In this document: in pieces, positions 8,279-17,067 of the stretch
How positions within the stretch are numbered: position 1 is the first letter of the stretch
How the letters are laid out: each line of letters opens with the position of its first letter
Source of the DNA: Bacteroidota bacterium
GTDB lineage: Bacteria > Bacteroidota > Bacteroidia > Chitinophagales > Chitinophagaceae
Length of the DNA stretch: 64,000 nucleotides
Reading direction: 5' to 3'
Assembly: GCA_016868895.1 (NCBI GenBank)
Contig: VGFK01000006.1
Span: 1 to 64,000 of the forward strand
Translations under genes and position numbers: made by a program
The notes under the pieces: generated by a model
Databases searched by the model: none
Seen by the model: the letters and a program-made list of their open reading frames with translations, nothing else
What the model was told of the DNA's origin: nothing

Positions 8279-9931
8279 CTATTTGCGAAGGCCTTTTGTA
8301 ACCGAAGCGCGTTTCAATGCCTCATATGCATTGATGATTCCTGACGTTGAACAGAGCTCATCCATTCCAACCTTTTCATCCTCTGCTCCAGGGCGGACCA
8401 GTTTCTTTCCGGGTAGTTTTTGAACAGATGCTTCCAGGATTTGCTTTACCTGTTGACCCGTGAGTTCAGGGTAATACGATAACATCAATGCAGCCACACC
8501 GGCAACGACTGGACTGGCCATGCTGGTACCGTCTTTTTCTGCATAGGTATTTCCACCCGGAACAGTTGAGTAAATCCGAACTCCAGGAGCAAATAAGCTT
8601 ACCTCTCTGCGACCATAATTGGTAAAAGGTGCAGCAAGTTCTTCATCAGTTGCTCCATTGGCCGCAACATTGATCCAATTGGTAAAAGTCTTTGAGGTAT
8701 CGTTGTTTTCATTGATAGAGGGGTACTGTTCTTCGGTATCAATATTTTTAGCATCATTTCCGGCAGCGTGCACCAGCAGCACACCTTTTGATTCAGCATA
8801 CCGCACGGCTTCGTCTACCCAGGCCTTTTCGGGGGAGAAGCTTTTCCCAAAACTCATGTTGATTATCCAGGCACCGTTGTCCACTGCATAACGAATGGCA
8901 TTTGCAATATCCTTGTCGTGCTCGTCGCCATCCGGAACGGCTCTGACCGTCATGATTTCAACATGATCGGCAATTCCATTGATGCCGAGGTTATTGTTGC
9001 GGACAGCACCAATGATTCCTGAAACATGGGTTCCGTGTGAGGCGTCTGTGCCCATGATGTCGTTGTTCCCATAAAATCGGTCTTTGGGGTCAGTGTAGTT
9101 GTCCTGAACAATCGAGGCGCGGTAGGGGAATGGCTCTTTTTCCAAGGCTTCCACCTTAGATTTTTCTCCGGAGTAAAACTGAACCAACTCGGACACCAAT
9201 GCAGTATTCGTGCTTTCCATCTGTCGGGTTTGTTGAAACAGTCCCAATAAATTAGAACGTGCTTTAGTAGCAGCTGGATCGCTGGTTGTGAATTGCTGGA
9301 GATCATCACCTGTGAATGTTTTTTTACCCATTGCCACTTGCAAAATGCTATCGGCAGCAGGAAGTCGTTCTACTATGTCCTTCAATACCAGGACATACAT
9401 GGCTGCTTCCTTTGCCTGAGATTCCAGTTGAAACTTTGCGCGCTGATACAGGCGATAGGCTTCTTTTTTCTCAGTTGTGAGCTGGGTTTCATTTACCACT
9501 GAATCTCCAAAAAGTTTCTTGTACTTGTAGTATACCCGAGCGGCTTCATAACTATCTTTTCCCACGTTTTTTCCATCTTTCCCGCCTATGAAATTCCATC
9601 CATGTACGTCATCAACATACCCATTCTTATCGTCATCTATCTGATTGCCGGGGATTTCTTTTTTGTTATTCCAAAGGACTGGTTTTAAGTCTTCATGTGC
9701 TGTGTCGATACCGGAATCAATCACGGCAACGACAATCTTTTTTTTCGGCTTTTTCCCAGAGAGCAATTCGGCATAGGCTTTTTCTACGCTGATTCCATAG
9801 TTACCCTTCTCGGTAAAGTCTTCAAGGTGCCAGCCCTTTCTGTAGGGCTCCATGCTTGATTGCGCTTGGGCGAACGTTACAAGAGAGATGCCGATGCATA
9901 TTAAAAGCAGGTAAGTAAAACGGATCTTCAT
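8279..9931 (-). CDS. Secreted S8 (subtilisin-like) serine protease
   Basis: A 550-residue protease with a signal peptide (ending FAQAQ, near residue 24). The subtilisin triad is complete: Asp in AVIDSGIDTAHED near residue 73, His in DASHGTHVSG near 298, and Ser in GTSMASPVVAG near 468, with the oxyanion Asn in HAAGND. The roughly 225 residues between Asp and His are much longer than in subtilisin. They hold a charged, mainly helical insertion (about residues 115-270) typical of some Bacteroidota S8 proteins. No C-terminal Por secretion domain is seen. It is transcribed alone and converges with the Prc-like gene. The substrate is unknown. Confidence 0.92.
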   Translation of the reverse strand: MKIRFTYLLLICIGISLVTFAQAQSSMEPYRKGWHLEDFTEKGNYGISVEKAYAELLSGKKPKKKIVVAVIDSGIDTAHEDLKPVLWNNKKEIPGNQIDDDKNGYVDDVHGWNFIGGKDGKNVGKDSYEAARVYYKYKKLFGDSVVNETQLTTEKKEAYRLYQRAKFQLESQAKEAAMYVLVLKDIVERLPAADSILQVAMGKKTFTGDDLQQFTTSDPAATKARSNLLGLFQQTRQMESTNTALVSELVQFYSGEKSKVEALEKEPFPYRASIVQDNYTDPKDRFYGNNDIMGTDASHGTHVSGIIGAVRNNNLGINGIADHVEIMTVRAVPDGDEHDKDIANAIRYAVDNGAWIINMSFGKSFSPEKAWVDEAVRYAESKGVLLVHAAGNDAKNIDTEEQYPSINENNDTSKTFTNWINVAANGATDEELAAPFTNYGRREVSLFAPGVRIYSTVPGGNTYAEKDGTSMASPVVAGVAALMLSYYPELTGQQVKQILEASVQKLPGKKLVRPGAEDEKVGMDELCSTSGIINAYEALKRASVTKGLRK

Positions 9932-10002
9932 AATTAAAGTATTGAGTGCAATTTATGCGATTTGATCACGAGAGGCTACTCTTGATTAATTTTTGTAAAA
10001 GA

Positions 10003-11010
10003 TTAAGAAATGGATGTGCTTTTGCGTTTTCGATTGAGCAGCAGCATGAGCAGGATGGAGACTGGACCGGCCACCAATAGAAAAACCGTTTGAGTTGACC
10101 ACAGCAACCAGCCCATCGCTAGTCCTGGAACCTCCTGAATACCATATAAACCGAGTGTTTTTTGAACAGCCAGTTGGTAAGCGCCGATCCCTCCTTGGGT
10201 TGCAATCATGGCAAAACTTCCAAATGTCAGCACGGTCAGTGCGGGCGCCCAGGAAAGCACATCGACTTCCTCCAGGCTAAAGAAGGCAAGTCGAATGCTG
10301 GTTAGGTACAAGAACCAGATAAGTGCCGTATAGGCGATGAAGAGACCTTTGTTGCGAACGTTGCGTACCGAAAGCATTCCTTCTTGTAGTCCCTTCAATA
10401 TCCTCTTGATTCGAATCAGAATGGGGTGTGTGCCTTGGGTAAACAATCGAAAAAAGATCCACGTTCCCACCAAAAAGGCTGTCCCAATAAAAAGAAGATT
10501 AAGGGTATTGTTTCCGTCGGAACTGATGTTGAGCCAGATTTCCTGAGCGTAGCCACTGACCATCTTTAGTTGAAGTAAAATAGTCAAGAAAATGACCACC
10601 ACCAAAGAGGCCAGATCAATGACCCGCTCCGTGACAATTGTTCCAATCAGCTTATCCACTGGTGCTTTTTCGTATCGGTTTAGAAATGTGCATTTCATGA
10701 CTTCACCCAATCGGGGAAGAAGCAGATTGAGAAAATAACCAATCAGTACCGAAAGGAAAACATTATGCACTCGGGGACGAACACCCAGAGGGTCAATGAG
10801 CATTTTCCACCGCAGCGCTCGGATATAGTGGCTCAAGATCAAGGCACCGATACAGGGAACCACCCACATCCATTTTGCACTGAGAAAGAGTTGCTTAACG
10901 CGGCTAACTTCCTCATCCGTCAGGTGCCGGGTAGTTACCCAAAGAAGAAAGAGGCCAAGGGCGATGACAATCACCCACTGGATTGTATTTTTTACTCGTT
11001 GCGAAAGCAT
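10003..11010 (-). CDS. Flippase-like / lysylphosphatidylglycerol synthase transmembrane-domain protein
   Basis: A 335-residue integral membrane protein with about eight hydrophobic segments and the UPF0104/YbhN-type motifs NVFLSVLIGYFLNLLLPRLG and TQGGIGAYQLAV. The catalytic GNAT-like domain of MprF is absent, so it is not an aminoacyl-phospholipid synthase by itself. Family members are thought to move lipids or lipid-linked substrates, but this is not shown. It is divergent to the GT5-like gene at 11098. In other Bacteroidota I recall this gene beside panC and panD, which are not here. Confidence 0.8.
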   Translation of the reverse strand: MLSQRVKNTIQWVIVIALGLFLLWVTTRHLTDEEVSRVKQLFLSAKWMWVVPCIGALILSHYIRALRWKMLIDPLGVRPRVHNVFLSVLIGYFLNLLLPRLGEVMKCTFLNRYEKAPVDKLIGTIVTERVIDLASLVVVIFLTILLQLKMVSGYAQEIWLNISSDGNNTLNLLFIGTAFLVGTWIFFRLFTQGTHPILIRIKRILKGLQEGMLSVRNVRNKGLFIAYTALIWFLYLTSIRLAFFSLEEVDVLSWAPALTVLTFGSFAMIATQGGIGAYQLAVQKTLGLYGIQEVPGLAMGWLLWSTQTVFLLVAGPVSILLMLLLNRKRKSTSIS

Positions 11011-11065
11011 GTATACGGAAATTCAGGTTAAAGTTAGTCAATTCAGACACTTGGAGTTTTTTCAA

Positions 11066-11073
11066 TACCTTTG
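11066..11073 (+). promoter_or_regulatory. Putative -7 box for the GT5-like gene
   Basis: TACCTTTG matches TAnnTTTG exactly, 24 bases before the ATG at 11098. A TTG at 11051-11053 is only 12 bases upstream, so the -33 element is uncertain. Confidence 0.45.
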
Positions 11074-11097
11074 CACACTGAATAGCAAATCGTTAAA

Positions 11098-11913
11098 ATG
11101 GTCAGTAAGAAAAGAATACTTTTCATTGCCAACGAGATGTCGCCTTATCTGGAACTCACAGAGTTTTCAGAAACGGTAAACAAACTGGCGATCCGCTCCA
11201 ATGAAACGGGTTTCGAGGTTCGGTGCATCATGCCCCGCTTCGGTACCATCAACGAGCGCCGCCACCGGTTGCATGAAGTAGTCCGTTTATCGGGCATCAA
11301 CATTTCCATCGACAACAATGATTATCCATTGCAAATCAAAGTCGCATCACTTCCCAACGCTAGACTTCAAGTGTATTTTTTGGACAATGAAGACATGTTC
11401 AAGCGAAAATTTGTCTTTACCGACGAAAACGATAAGTGGTTTGACGACAATGGTATCCGTTCCATATTCTTTTGCAAGGGAGCTTTGGAGACGGTCAAGA
11501 AATTTGGCTGGCCACCAGATATTATCCATTGCAGCGGTTGGATGACCGGTCTCATTCCCATGCTATTGAAAACCGCCTACAAAAAAGAGCCGGTGTTCAG
11601 CAACAGTAAGGTTTTATTTACACTAGGGCAATCAACCTTCAAAGAGAAGTTTGGTGCTGACTTTGTGAAGAATTGCATGATCCATCCCGCAATTAAAGAA
11701 AAAGATCTTGAACCCTTTAAAGATGCCAATAATTTGGCCATGTTGAAAGGGGGTGCCACGTATGCTGATGCCATCTCATTTGGAGACGCCAAAGTCGATA
11801 AAAAGCTGGTGGAAGCTTTTTCAAAGGTGAAGGGTAAAAAAGTTATTCCTTATTCAAATGATTCTGATTTAACAGAGTATTTACAATTGTATGGCGACCT
11901 TGCGAGTAAGTAA
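11098..11913 (+). CDS. Glycogen/starch synthase-like protein, N-terminal GT5 domain only
   Basis: A 271-residue cytosolic protein matching the N-terminal Rossmann half of glycogen synthase (ILFIANEMSPYLE, GFEVRCIMPRFGTI, PDIIHCSGWMTGLIPM). Full enzymes are about 480 residues and need the C-terminal GT-B half, which is absent here. The KTGGL loop that binds ADP-glucose is replaced by ELTEFSETV. Ordinary glucan synthesis is therefore unlikely, and the protein may be regulatory or have another role. Short homologues are widespread in Bacteroidota, so it is a conserved form rather than a local truncation. Its end overlaps the DUF4270 lipoprotein gene by 23 bases, implying translational coupling. 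Confidence 0.8.
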   Translation: MVSKKRILFIANEMSPYLELTEFSETVNKLAIRSNETGFEVRCIMPRFGTINERRHRLHEVVRLSGINISIDNNDYPLQIKVASLPNARLQVYFLDNEDMFKRKFVFTDENDKWFDDNGIRSIFFCKGALETVKKFGWPPDIIHCSGWMTGLIPMLLKTAYKKEPVFSNSKVLFTLGQSTFKEKFGADFVKNCMIHPAIKEKDLEPFKDANNLAMLKGGATYADAISFGDAKVDKKLVEAFSKVKGKKVIPYSNDSDLTEYLQLYGDLASK

Positions 11914-13387
11914 CGCATCCCATTACAAATCGTTGCCAGTGAGATACCGAACCTTGTCGCAAAACCCATTCTTCTCCGTTATTCTATTGTGTTGCATTTT
12001 TGCGGCTTCCTGCACCAAAATAAAGGGAACTGATATTGGAGCCGATTTGTTACCGGCCGTTGACAATGTCATTACATTCGACACAACTTTAGAAGTCATC
12101 GCTTCTGTTTTTCCAACCGAAGATTCGCTCTTGCCGCGACTCAATCAGGACTATAATGGAACCATCGGTGATCTCGTGTTGGGACAAATCACCAATGACC
12201 CCCAGTTCGGCAAATCATCGGCCTCTATGTTTTTTGAGCTCAAGCCGCCCAGTTATCCCTACTATTTTGAAAATACTGCAGATAGCCTTTACCTCGATTC
12301 TGCTGTGCTCTGTCTAAAATGGACCCATACATTTGGTGACACCAATGCAATTCAAACGGTTAATGTTCATCGCGTAGCCGAGACGCTTCGCACAGACACC
12401 ATCTATTCAACAGGGAAGACGGTACGATACGGAGATTTAATTGGGACAAAAAGCTTTGCTCCAAAAGAACTGAACGATTCACTCTACTTGTTTCGTCAAA
12501 CCATCAACAATCAACTTCGAATCAAGCTCAATCAGCTATTTGCAAAGTCGTTGCTGGCTTTTGATACCAGTACCCGAAGTCCCTACTACAACGATACCGC
12601 CTTTCGAAATATCTTCAAAGGATTCGCTGTTGTTCCACAGTCCGGCACCTCTGCCAATGCTCTCATGAGCTTCGATATTAGCGATACATCTACCCATCTT
12701 CGCATTTATTACCGATACGATAAAAACGGGAAACGCGACACAACATACCGAGACTTTGAGTACAAAAACCTCAATACAGGTGCAGCCATCAATAATATAG
12801 CCCGTTCCTACAATGGCAGCGAGGCAGCGCGGCACCTCGGTGTTCGCCCAAGAGGGGACAGTCTCGTGTATATTCAAGCCGACCCAGGAACCTATGCCTT
12901 ACTGCGACTACCTGCTTTGACTGAATTCGCTTCTAAAAAAGGCAATGTAATGATTCACCTGGCCCAGCTCAAAACCGAAGAAGTGGTAACGGCCGGCCGA
13001 CAACCCAATGTCTTTTCAACGCCAAATTTTCTCTACCTGGAACGATTAGATTCCCCCAGTACAGTCATCCGACCTTTTTTCACCGATGCATATCTGGGTG
13101 GTAAATACGAGCCCTTTGTTTTTGGCGGCCAACGAAAATTGATAACTGATGCATCAAATGCAGTTGTTTCCACATATGATTTCAATATCACGCGATACAT
13201 ACAGGGAATCATTACCAGAAAAGAGCCCAATCTAACCCTGAAATTGCATGCTCCTCATAACGTGCAATACAATGACCTGCTTGTCAATTTTGTGCTCAAT
13301 GGACTCGGCAGAGGACATGTTGTGCTCGGTGGCGGTAATCATGCACAAAAACGCATGAAGGTCAGAGTAGTGTATTCAAAACTCTGA
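11891..13387 (+). CDS. DUF4270 family lipoprotein
   Basis: A 498-residue lipoprotein with a signal peptide whose lipobox (FAASC) puts the acylated cysteine at residue 41. The stretch before the hydrophobic core is unusually long, about 26 residues. The start codon lies inside the GT5-like gene, so a GTG or TTG further in may be the true start. The mature part opens with the DUF4270 signature CTKIKGTDIGADLLP and is beta-rich, with repeated conserved short strands. The family is restricted to Bacteroidota and its function is unknown; an outer-membrane or surface location is likely. It is coupled to the upstream gene by a 23-base overlap. Confidence 0.85.
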   Translation: MATLRVSNASHYKSLPVRYRTLSQNPFFSVILLCCIFAASCTKIKGTDIGADLLPAVDNVITFDTTLEVIASVFPTEDSLLPRLNQDYNGTIGDLVLGQITNDPQFGKSSASMFFELKPPSYPYYFENTADSLYLDSAVLCLKWTHTFGDTNAIQTVNVHRVAETLRTDTIYSTGKTVRYGDLIGTKSFAPKELNDSLYLFRQTINNQLRIKLNQLFAKSLLAFDTSTRSPYYNDTAFRNIFKGFAVVPQSGTSANALMSFDISDTSTHLRIYYRYDKNGKRDTTYRDFEYKNLNTGAAINNIARSYNGSEAARHLGVRPRGDSLVYIQADPGTYALLRLPALTEFASKKGNVMIHLAQLKTEEVVTAGRQPNVFSTPNFLYLERLDSPSTVIRPFFTDAYLGGKYEPFVFGGQRKLITDASNAVVSTYDFNITRYIQGIITRKEPNLTLKLHAPHNVQYNDLLVNFVLNGLGRGHVVLGGGNHAQKRMKVRVVYSKL

Positions 13388-13395
13388 TATTGCTC

Positions 13396-13403
13396 TATAT
13401 TTG
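13396..13403 (+). promoter_or_regulatory. Putative -7 box for metK
   Basis: TATATTTG matches TAnnTTTG exactly and ends 17 bases before the metK ATG. With only 33 bases between metK and the gene before it, there is no room for a SAM riboswitch. Confidence 0.5.
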
Positions 13404-13420
13404 CAAAAAATCATCTTTTC

Positions 13421-14683
13421 ATGCCATACCTGTTTACCTCTGAAAGTGTATCCGAGGGACACCCGGACAAAGTAGCCGACCAGATTTCTGATGCGTTGAT
13501 CGACAATTTTCTTGCTTTTGACCCCATGTCCAAAGTGGCATGCGAAACACTGGTGACCACTGGTCAGGTCGTTCTGGCGGGAGAAGTCAAATCCACAGCT
13601 ACGCTGGATGTTCAGAAGATCGCGCGGGATGTCATTTCTAAAATTGGCTACACGAAGAGTGAATACATGTTCGAGGCCAATTCGTGCGGTATTTTATCTG
13701 CCATCCATGAACAATCAGCCGATATCAACCGGGGTGTTGAACGCAAGAAAAAAGAGGATCAGGGTGCAGGCGACCAAGGAATGATGTTTGGCTATGCTAC
13801 CAACGAAACAGAAAATTTCATGCCGTTGGCATTGGATCTTGCACACAAAATCCTTTTAGAGCTGGCTGCGATTCGTCGTGAAAAAAATTCAAAAATGCCC
13901 TACTTGCGTCCTGATGCAAAAAGTCAGGTAACCATTGAATACGATGACAACGATCAACCCCTCCGCATTGACACAATTGTGGTATCCACACAGCATGATG
14001 ACTTCTCCAAAAATGATAAACAAATGCTGGATACAATCAAGCGCGATGTGATCAATATTGTAGTGCCGCGAGTAAAATCAAAATGCAAAAAAGGCGTTCA
14101 GCACTTGTTCAATGACAGGATCACCTACCATGTTAACCCAACTGGAAAATTTGTAATCGGTGGGCCTCACGGTGATACTGGACTGACAGGGAGAAAAATT
14201 ATTGTCGATACCTATGGTGGAAAGGGTGCACACGGCGGTGGTGCGTTTAGCGGAAAAGATCCTTCAAAAGTAGACCGCAGTGCAGCTTACGCAGCTCGCC
14301 ACATCGCTAAAAATCTTGTTGCAGCAGGAGTTGCTTCTGAAATGCTGGTTCAGGTTTCCTATGCCATTGGGGTTGCAAAACCGATGGGAATTTTTGTCGA
14401 TACCTATGGTACTGCAAACGTTAAAATGACCGATGGTGAAATTGCAAAGAAAATTGAGCAGATCTTCGACATGCGACCTTATGCCATCGAAACCCGCTTA
14501 AAATTGCGCAATCCTATTTATCAAGAAACTGCAGCGTACGGCCACATGGGTAGAAAGAACGAAACCGTGAAGAAATCCTTTGATGTTCCCGGTGGAGGAA
14601 AAAAGACCGTGGAAGTTGAACTGTTTACCTGGGAGAAACTGGATTACCTTGGTCGGGTTAAAGCAGCATTTAAATTGACATAA
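13421..14683 (+). CDS. metK: S-adenosylmethionine synthase
   Basis: A 420-residue cytosolic enzyme that makes SAM from methionine and ATP. The N-terminal motif [15 protein letters not shown], the hexapeptide-like [12 protein letters not shown] near residue 115, and the P-loop-like [17 protein letters not shown] near 280 are all intact, as are the Mg and K ligands in those motifs. Length is normal for Bacteroidota. It is likely transcribed from its own promoter and ends at a hairpin at 14708. The SAM it makes would serve Pcm and RlmB encoded nearby. Confidence 0.97.
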   Translation: MPYLFTSESVSEGHPDKVADQISDALIDNFLAFDPMSKVACETLVTTGQVVLAGEVKSTATLDVQKIARDVISKIGYTKSEYMFEANSCGILSAIHEQSADINRGVERKKKEDQGAGDQGMMFGYATNETENFMPLALDLAHKILLELAAIRREKNSKMPYLRPDAKSQVTIEYDDNDQPLRIDTIVVSTQHDDFSKNDKQMLDTIKRDVINIVVPRVKSKCKKGVQHLFNDRITYHVNPTGKFVIGGPHGDTGLTGRKIIVDTYGGKGAHGGGAFSGKDPSKVDRSAAYAARHIAKNLVAAGVASEMLVQVSYAIGVAKPMGIFVDTYGTANVKMTDGEIAKKIEQIFDMRPYAIETRLKLRNPIYQETAAYGHMGRKNETVKKSFDVPGGGKKTVEVELFTWEKLDYLGRVKAAFKLT

Positions 14684-14707
14684 TCACCTCATTATCAATT
14701 TTTCAGA

Positions 14708-14730
14708 CCCTCCACTTGGAGGGTTTGTTT
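14708..14730 (+). terminator. Rho-independent terminator after metK
   Basis: CCCTCC (14708-14713) and GGAGGG (14718-14723) pair around ACTT and are followed by TTTGTTTATT. It separates metK from the Nudix gene. Confidence 0.75.
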
Positions 14731-14750
14731 ATTAACGGCACATCGAACGT

Positions 14751-15308
14751 ATGGGAAAATGGAAAATAAAAAATACGCGCCTCACGTATGACAATCCCTG
14801 GATTTCCGTTTCTCACCACGATGTGATCACCCCATCTGGAAATCCAGGACTCTATGGTAAAGTGCATTTCAAGAACATAGCGGTGGGCGTGATTCCCTAT
14901 GATGTTTCTACGGGACAACTTTACCTGGTTCGTCAGTTTCGGTTTGTTCTCAATCAGCAGAGTTTAGAGATCCCAGAAGGAGGGTGTCTCATCGGTAAGC
15001 GACCATTGAGTGAGGCGAAACGCGAATTGAAGGAAGAGACTGGGATTGTTGCTAAGCGGTGGGAAAAGCTGTTGGACATGCATTTGTCCAATTCCGTTAC
15101 AGATGAACGGGCGATCGTGTATCTTGCTTCTGAACTTTCATTTGGCGCAGCTTCTCCAGAAGAAACAGAAGATGTACGTGTAATCAAGATGCATTGGAAG
15201 AAAGCATACCAATTGGTTCTCGATGGTAAAATAACAGACGCCATGACGGTTGCAGCACTGCTTCGCTTCAAGTTGATACACATGGAAAAGAGAAATCATG
15301 GGAAATAA
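14751..15308 (+). CDS. Nudix hydrolase (ADP-ribose pyrophosphatase-like)
   Basis: A 185-residue hydrolase. The Nudix box runs from GGCLIGKRPLSEAKRE into LKEETGI (about residues 82-104) and contains the REXXEE core glutamates that bind metal. The preceding sheet (LYLVRQFRFVLNQQSLEIPEGG) carries the Arg-Gln-Phe-Arg and Glu-(I/L)-Pro-(A/E)-Gly pattern of ADP-sugar pyrophosphatases. Activity on ADP-ribose or another nucleoside diphosphate sugar is the likeliest reading, but the substrate is not fixed. Its last 11 bases overlap the start of rlmB, so the two form a translationally coupled pair. Confidence 0.88.
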   Translation: MGKWKIKNTRLTYDNPWISVSHHDVITPSGNPGLYGKVHFKNIAVGVIPYDVSTGQLYLVRQFRFVLNQQSLEIPEGGCLIGKRPLSEAKRELKEETGIVAKRWEKLLDMHLSNSVTDERAIVYLASELSFGAASPEETEDVRVIKMHWKKAYQLVLDGKITDAMTVAALLRFKLIHMEKRNHGK

Positions 15309-16041
15309 GTCGACCAATATCGTTGGGCGTCAACCCGTATTGGAGGCGCTGATGGAAGGAATTCGACTGGAAAGAATTTATCTCCAAAAGAATGCTATAG
15401 GCGAAGCAATTGATCGCATCCGACAATTGGCACGTGATCAGGCCATCCCAGTGAACCTGGTACCTCATGAAAAACTAAGCGCCATGACCCGCATTCAGCA
15501 TCAAGGGGTTGTTGCCATCAATTCCATCATCGAATATGTTGAATTACAAGATGCGATAGACTGGGTCAATCAACAAGGTCAGGTTCCACTTTTCGTGATG
15601 CTGGATGGTATCACAGACGTTCGGAACATCGGCGCCATCGCCCGATCGGCCAAATGCTGCGGTTCTCAAATGATCATACTTCCTGACAAAGGAGTAGGTG
15701 CCTTAAATGAGGAAGCAATGAAATCTTCTGCAGGGGCACTTCAGAAAATCATGATCACACGCGTAAATAGTTTGCTCAAAGCCATTGATACACTTCGTAT
15801 GAATGGAATTGAAATCGTCGTAACGGAGATGCAAGGGAAAGATCCTATCTATGCTACTGATCTCACTCAGCCCATCTGTTTGGTCATGGGAAGTGAAGAC
15901 AAAGGTGTTCAACCATATATCGCAAAGGCAGCCACCATGAGGTGTTCAATTCCAATGCCAGGCGGATTTGAATCCTTCAATGTAAGCGTGGCTTCCGGAA
16001 TTTTTCTTTACGAGGCAACCCGGCAGCGGATGCAACACTAA
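15298..16041 (+). CDS. rlmB: 23S rRNA (guanosine-2'-O)-methyltransferase RlmB
   Basis: A 247-residue SpoU/TrmH-family methyltransferase. An N-terminal L30e-like substrate-binding domain (VGRQPVLEALMEG) precedes the knotted SPOUT domain with motif 1 (LDGITDVRNIGAIARSA), motif 2 (LVMGSEDKGVQ) and motif 3 (IPMPGGFESFNVSVASGI). The invariant Arg of motif 1 and Asn of motif 3 are present. RlmB methylates G2251 (E. coli numbering) in the peptidyl-transferase region. The length and the GSEDKGV motif favour RlmB over TrmH, but a related rRNA or tRNA target is possible. It overlaps the Nudix gene by 11 bases. Confidence 0.88.
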   Translation: MGNKSTNIVGRQPVLEALMEGIRLERIYLQKNAIGEAIDRIRQLARDQAIPVNLVPHEKLSAMTRIQHQGVVAINSIIEYVELQDAIDWVNQQGQVPLFVMLDGITDVRNIGAIARSAKCCGSQMIILPDKGVGALNEEAMKSSAGALQKIMITRVNSLLKAIDTLRMNGIEIVVTEMQGKDPIYATDLTQPICLVMGSEDKGVQPYIAKAATMRCSIPMPGGFESFNVSVASGIFLYEATRQRMQH

Positions 16042-16053
16042 TTGAGTTCAACC

Positions 16054-17025
16054 ATGCACTTTCATTTATCCTTTGATCCGCCTTCACTTGAGCCAAAATT
16101 GAAGTGGAAAGAGTCGGTGCTGCTTATGGGTTCATGCTTCACGGAACACATGAATCGGTTTTTGCGAGCATCGAAATTTTCTTGTTGTTGCAATCCCAAT
16201 GGCACCCTCTTCAATCCGATCAGCATGTTCAATGCTTTGGTGAATTATGCCGACAATAAACATGTGGGGTACTCTACACTGACTGAACACAAAGGATTGT
16301 GGTCAAATTGGCAATTTCATTCTTCTTTCAGCGACCCAGATCCAGAGGTGACACTTCAAAAAATCAATTCGTCAATAACTGCTGCTCATCTTTTTCTGGA
16401 AAAGGCAGATTGGGTCATTTTGACGTTGGGTTCAGGATGGGTATATGAAGTGGATCACAGTGAAATTGTTGCCAATTGCCATAAGCATCCTGCTGATCGG
16501 TTCACCAAACGATTGCTTCATCCAGAGGAGGTATCTCATGCATTCCAAGTGTGTTACAATCGACTCAAGCAGTTCAATCCCCGACTAAAATTTATTGTAA
16601 CCATTAGCCCAGTTCGCCACAAGCGAGACGGCTTGATCGAAAATAACCGAGGCAAGTCGGTACTGTTCCTAGCGGTAGAGCAAATGATTCAACTACCCGG
16701 CGTACACTATTTTCCCGCTTTTGAATTGGTCGTGGACGATCTGCGCGATTATCGCTTCTTTACAGAAGACCTGGTGCATCCCAATGATCAGGCGGCTCAA
16801 TATGTTTGGGACAAATTCTTAATTGCCGCTATTGATGGAGAAACCCGAGAAGGAATGGAACGCATCGGGCAGTTGAACACAGCGCTCCAGCATCGTCCTC
16901 TTCATCCTGAATCCATTGAACATAAACAATTCAAGCAACGGCACCTCACCATGGTACACGAGTTGTCCAAACGCTATCCCGGATTGGATTTTTCTGTAGA
17001 ACTTGCTCACTTTTCCAGAGCCTGA
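16054..17025 (+). CDS. GSCFA domain protein
   Basis: A 323-residue protein with the family-naming motif LLMGSCFTEHM at residues 23-33. This is an SGNH-hydrolase-like block I around the serine. Later parts of the fold include TLGSGWVYE and HPNDQAAQYVWDKF, the latter resembling the block V Asp/His region (DLVHPND). GSCFA proteins are presumed esterases or acyl-hydrolases of unknown substrate. There is no signal peptide. ATG 16054 is chosen because the reading frame upstream has only a TTG directly after the rlmB stop. It is probably the last gene of the Nudix-rlmB operon. Confidence 0.85.
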   Translation: MHFHLSFDPPSLEPKLKWKESVLLMGSCFTEHMNRFLRASKFSCCCNPNGTLFNPISMFNALVNYADNKHVGYSTLTEHKGLWSNWQFHSSFSDPDPEVTLQKINSSITAAHLFLEKADWVILTLGSGWVYEVDHSEIVANCHKHPADRFTKRLLHPEEVSHAFQVCYNRLKQFNPRLKFIVTISPVRHKRDGLIENNRGKSVLFLAVEQMIQLPGVHYFPAFELVVDDLRDYRFFTEDLVHPNDQAAQYVWDKFLIAAIDGETREGMERIGQLNTALQHRPLHPESIEHKQFKQRHLTMVHELSKRYPGLDFSVELAHFSRA

Positions 17026-17067
17026 TTTCCATCATTAAGTGTTACCTTTAAAAAAACAATTGAGGCT

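Noticed and set aside
13388..13420. Possible SAM riboswitch before metK
   Set aside because: Only 33 bases separate metK from the upstream gene, too short for any known SAM riboswitch, and they hold a promoter box.
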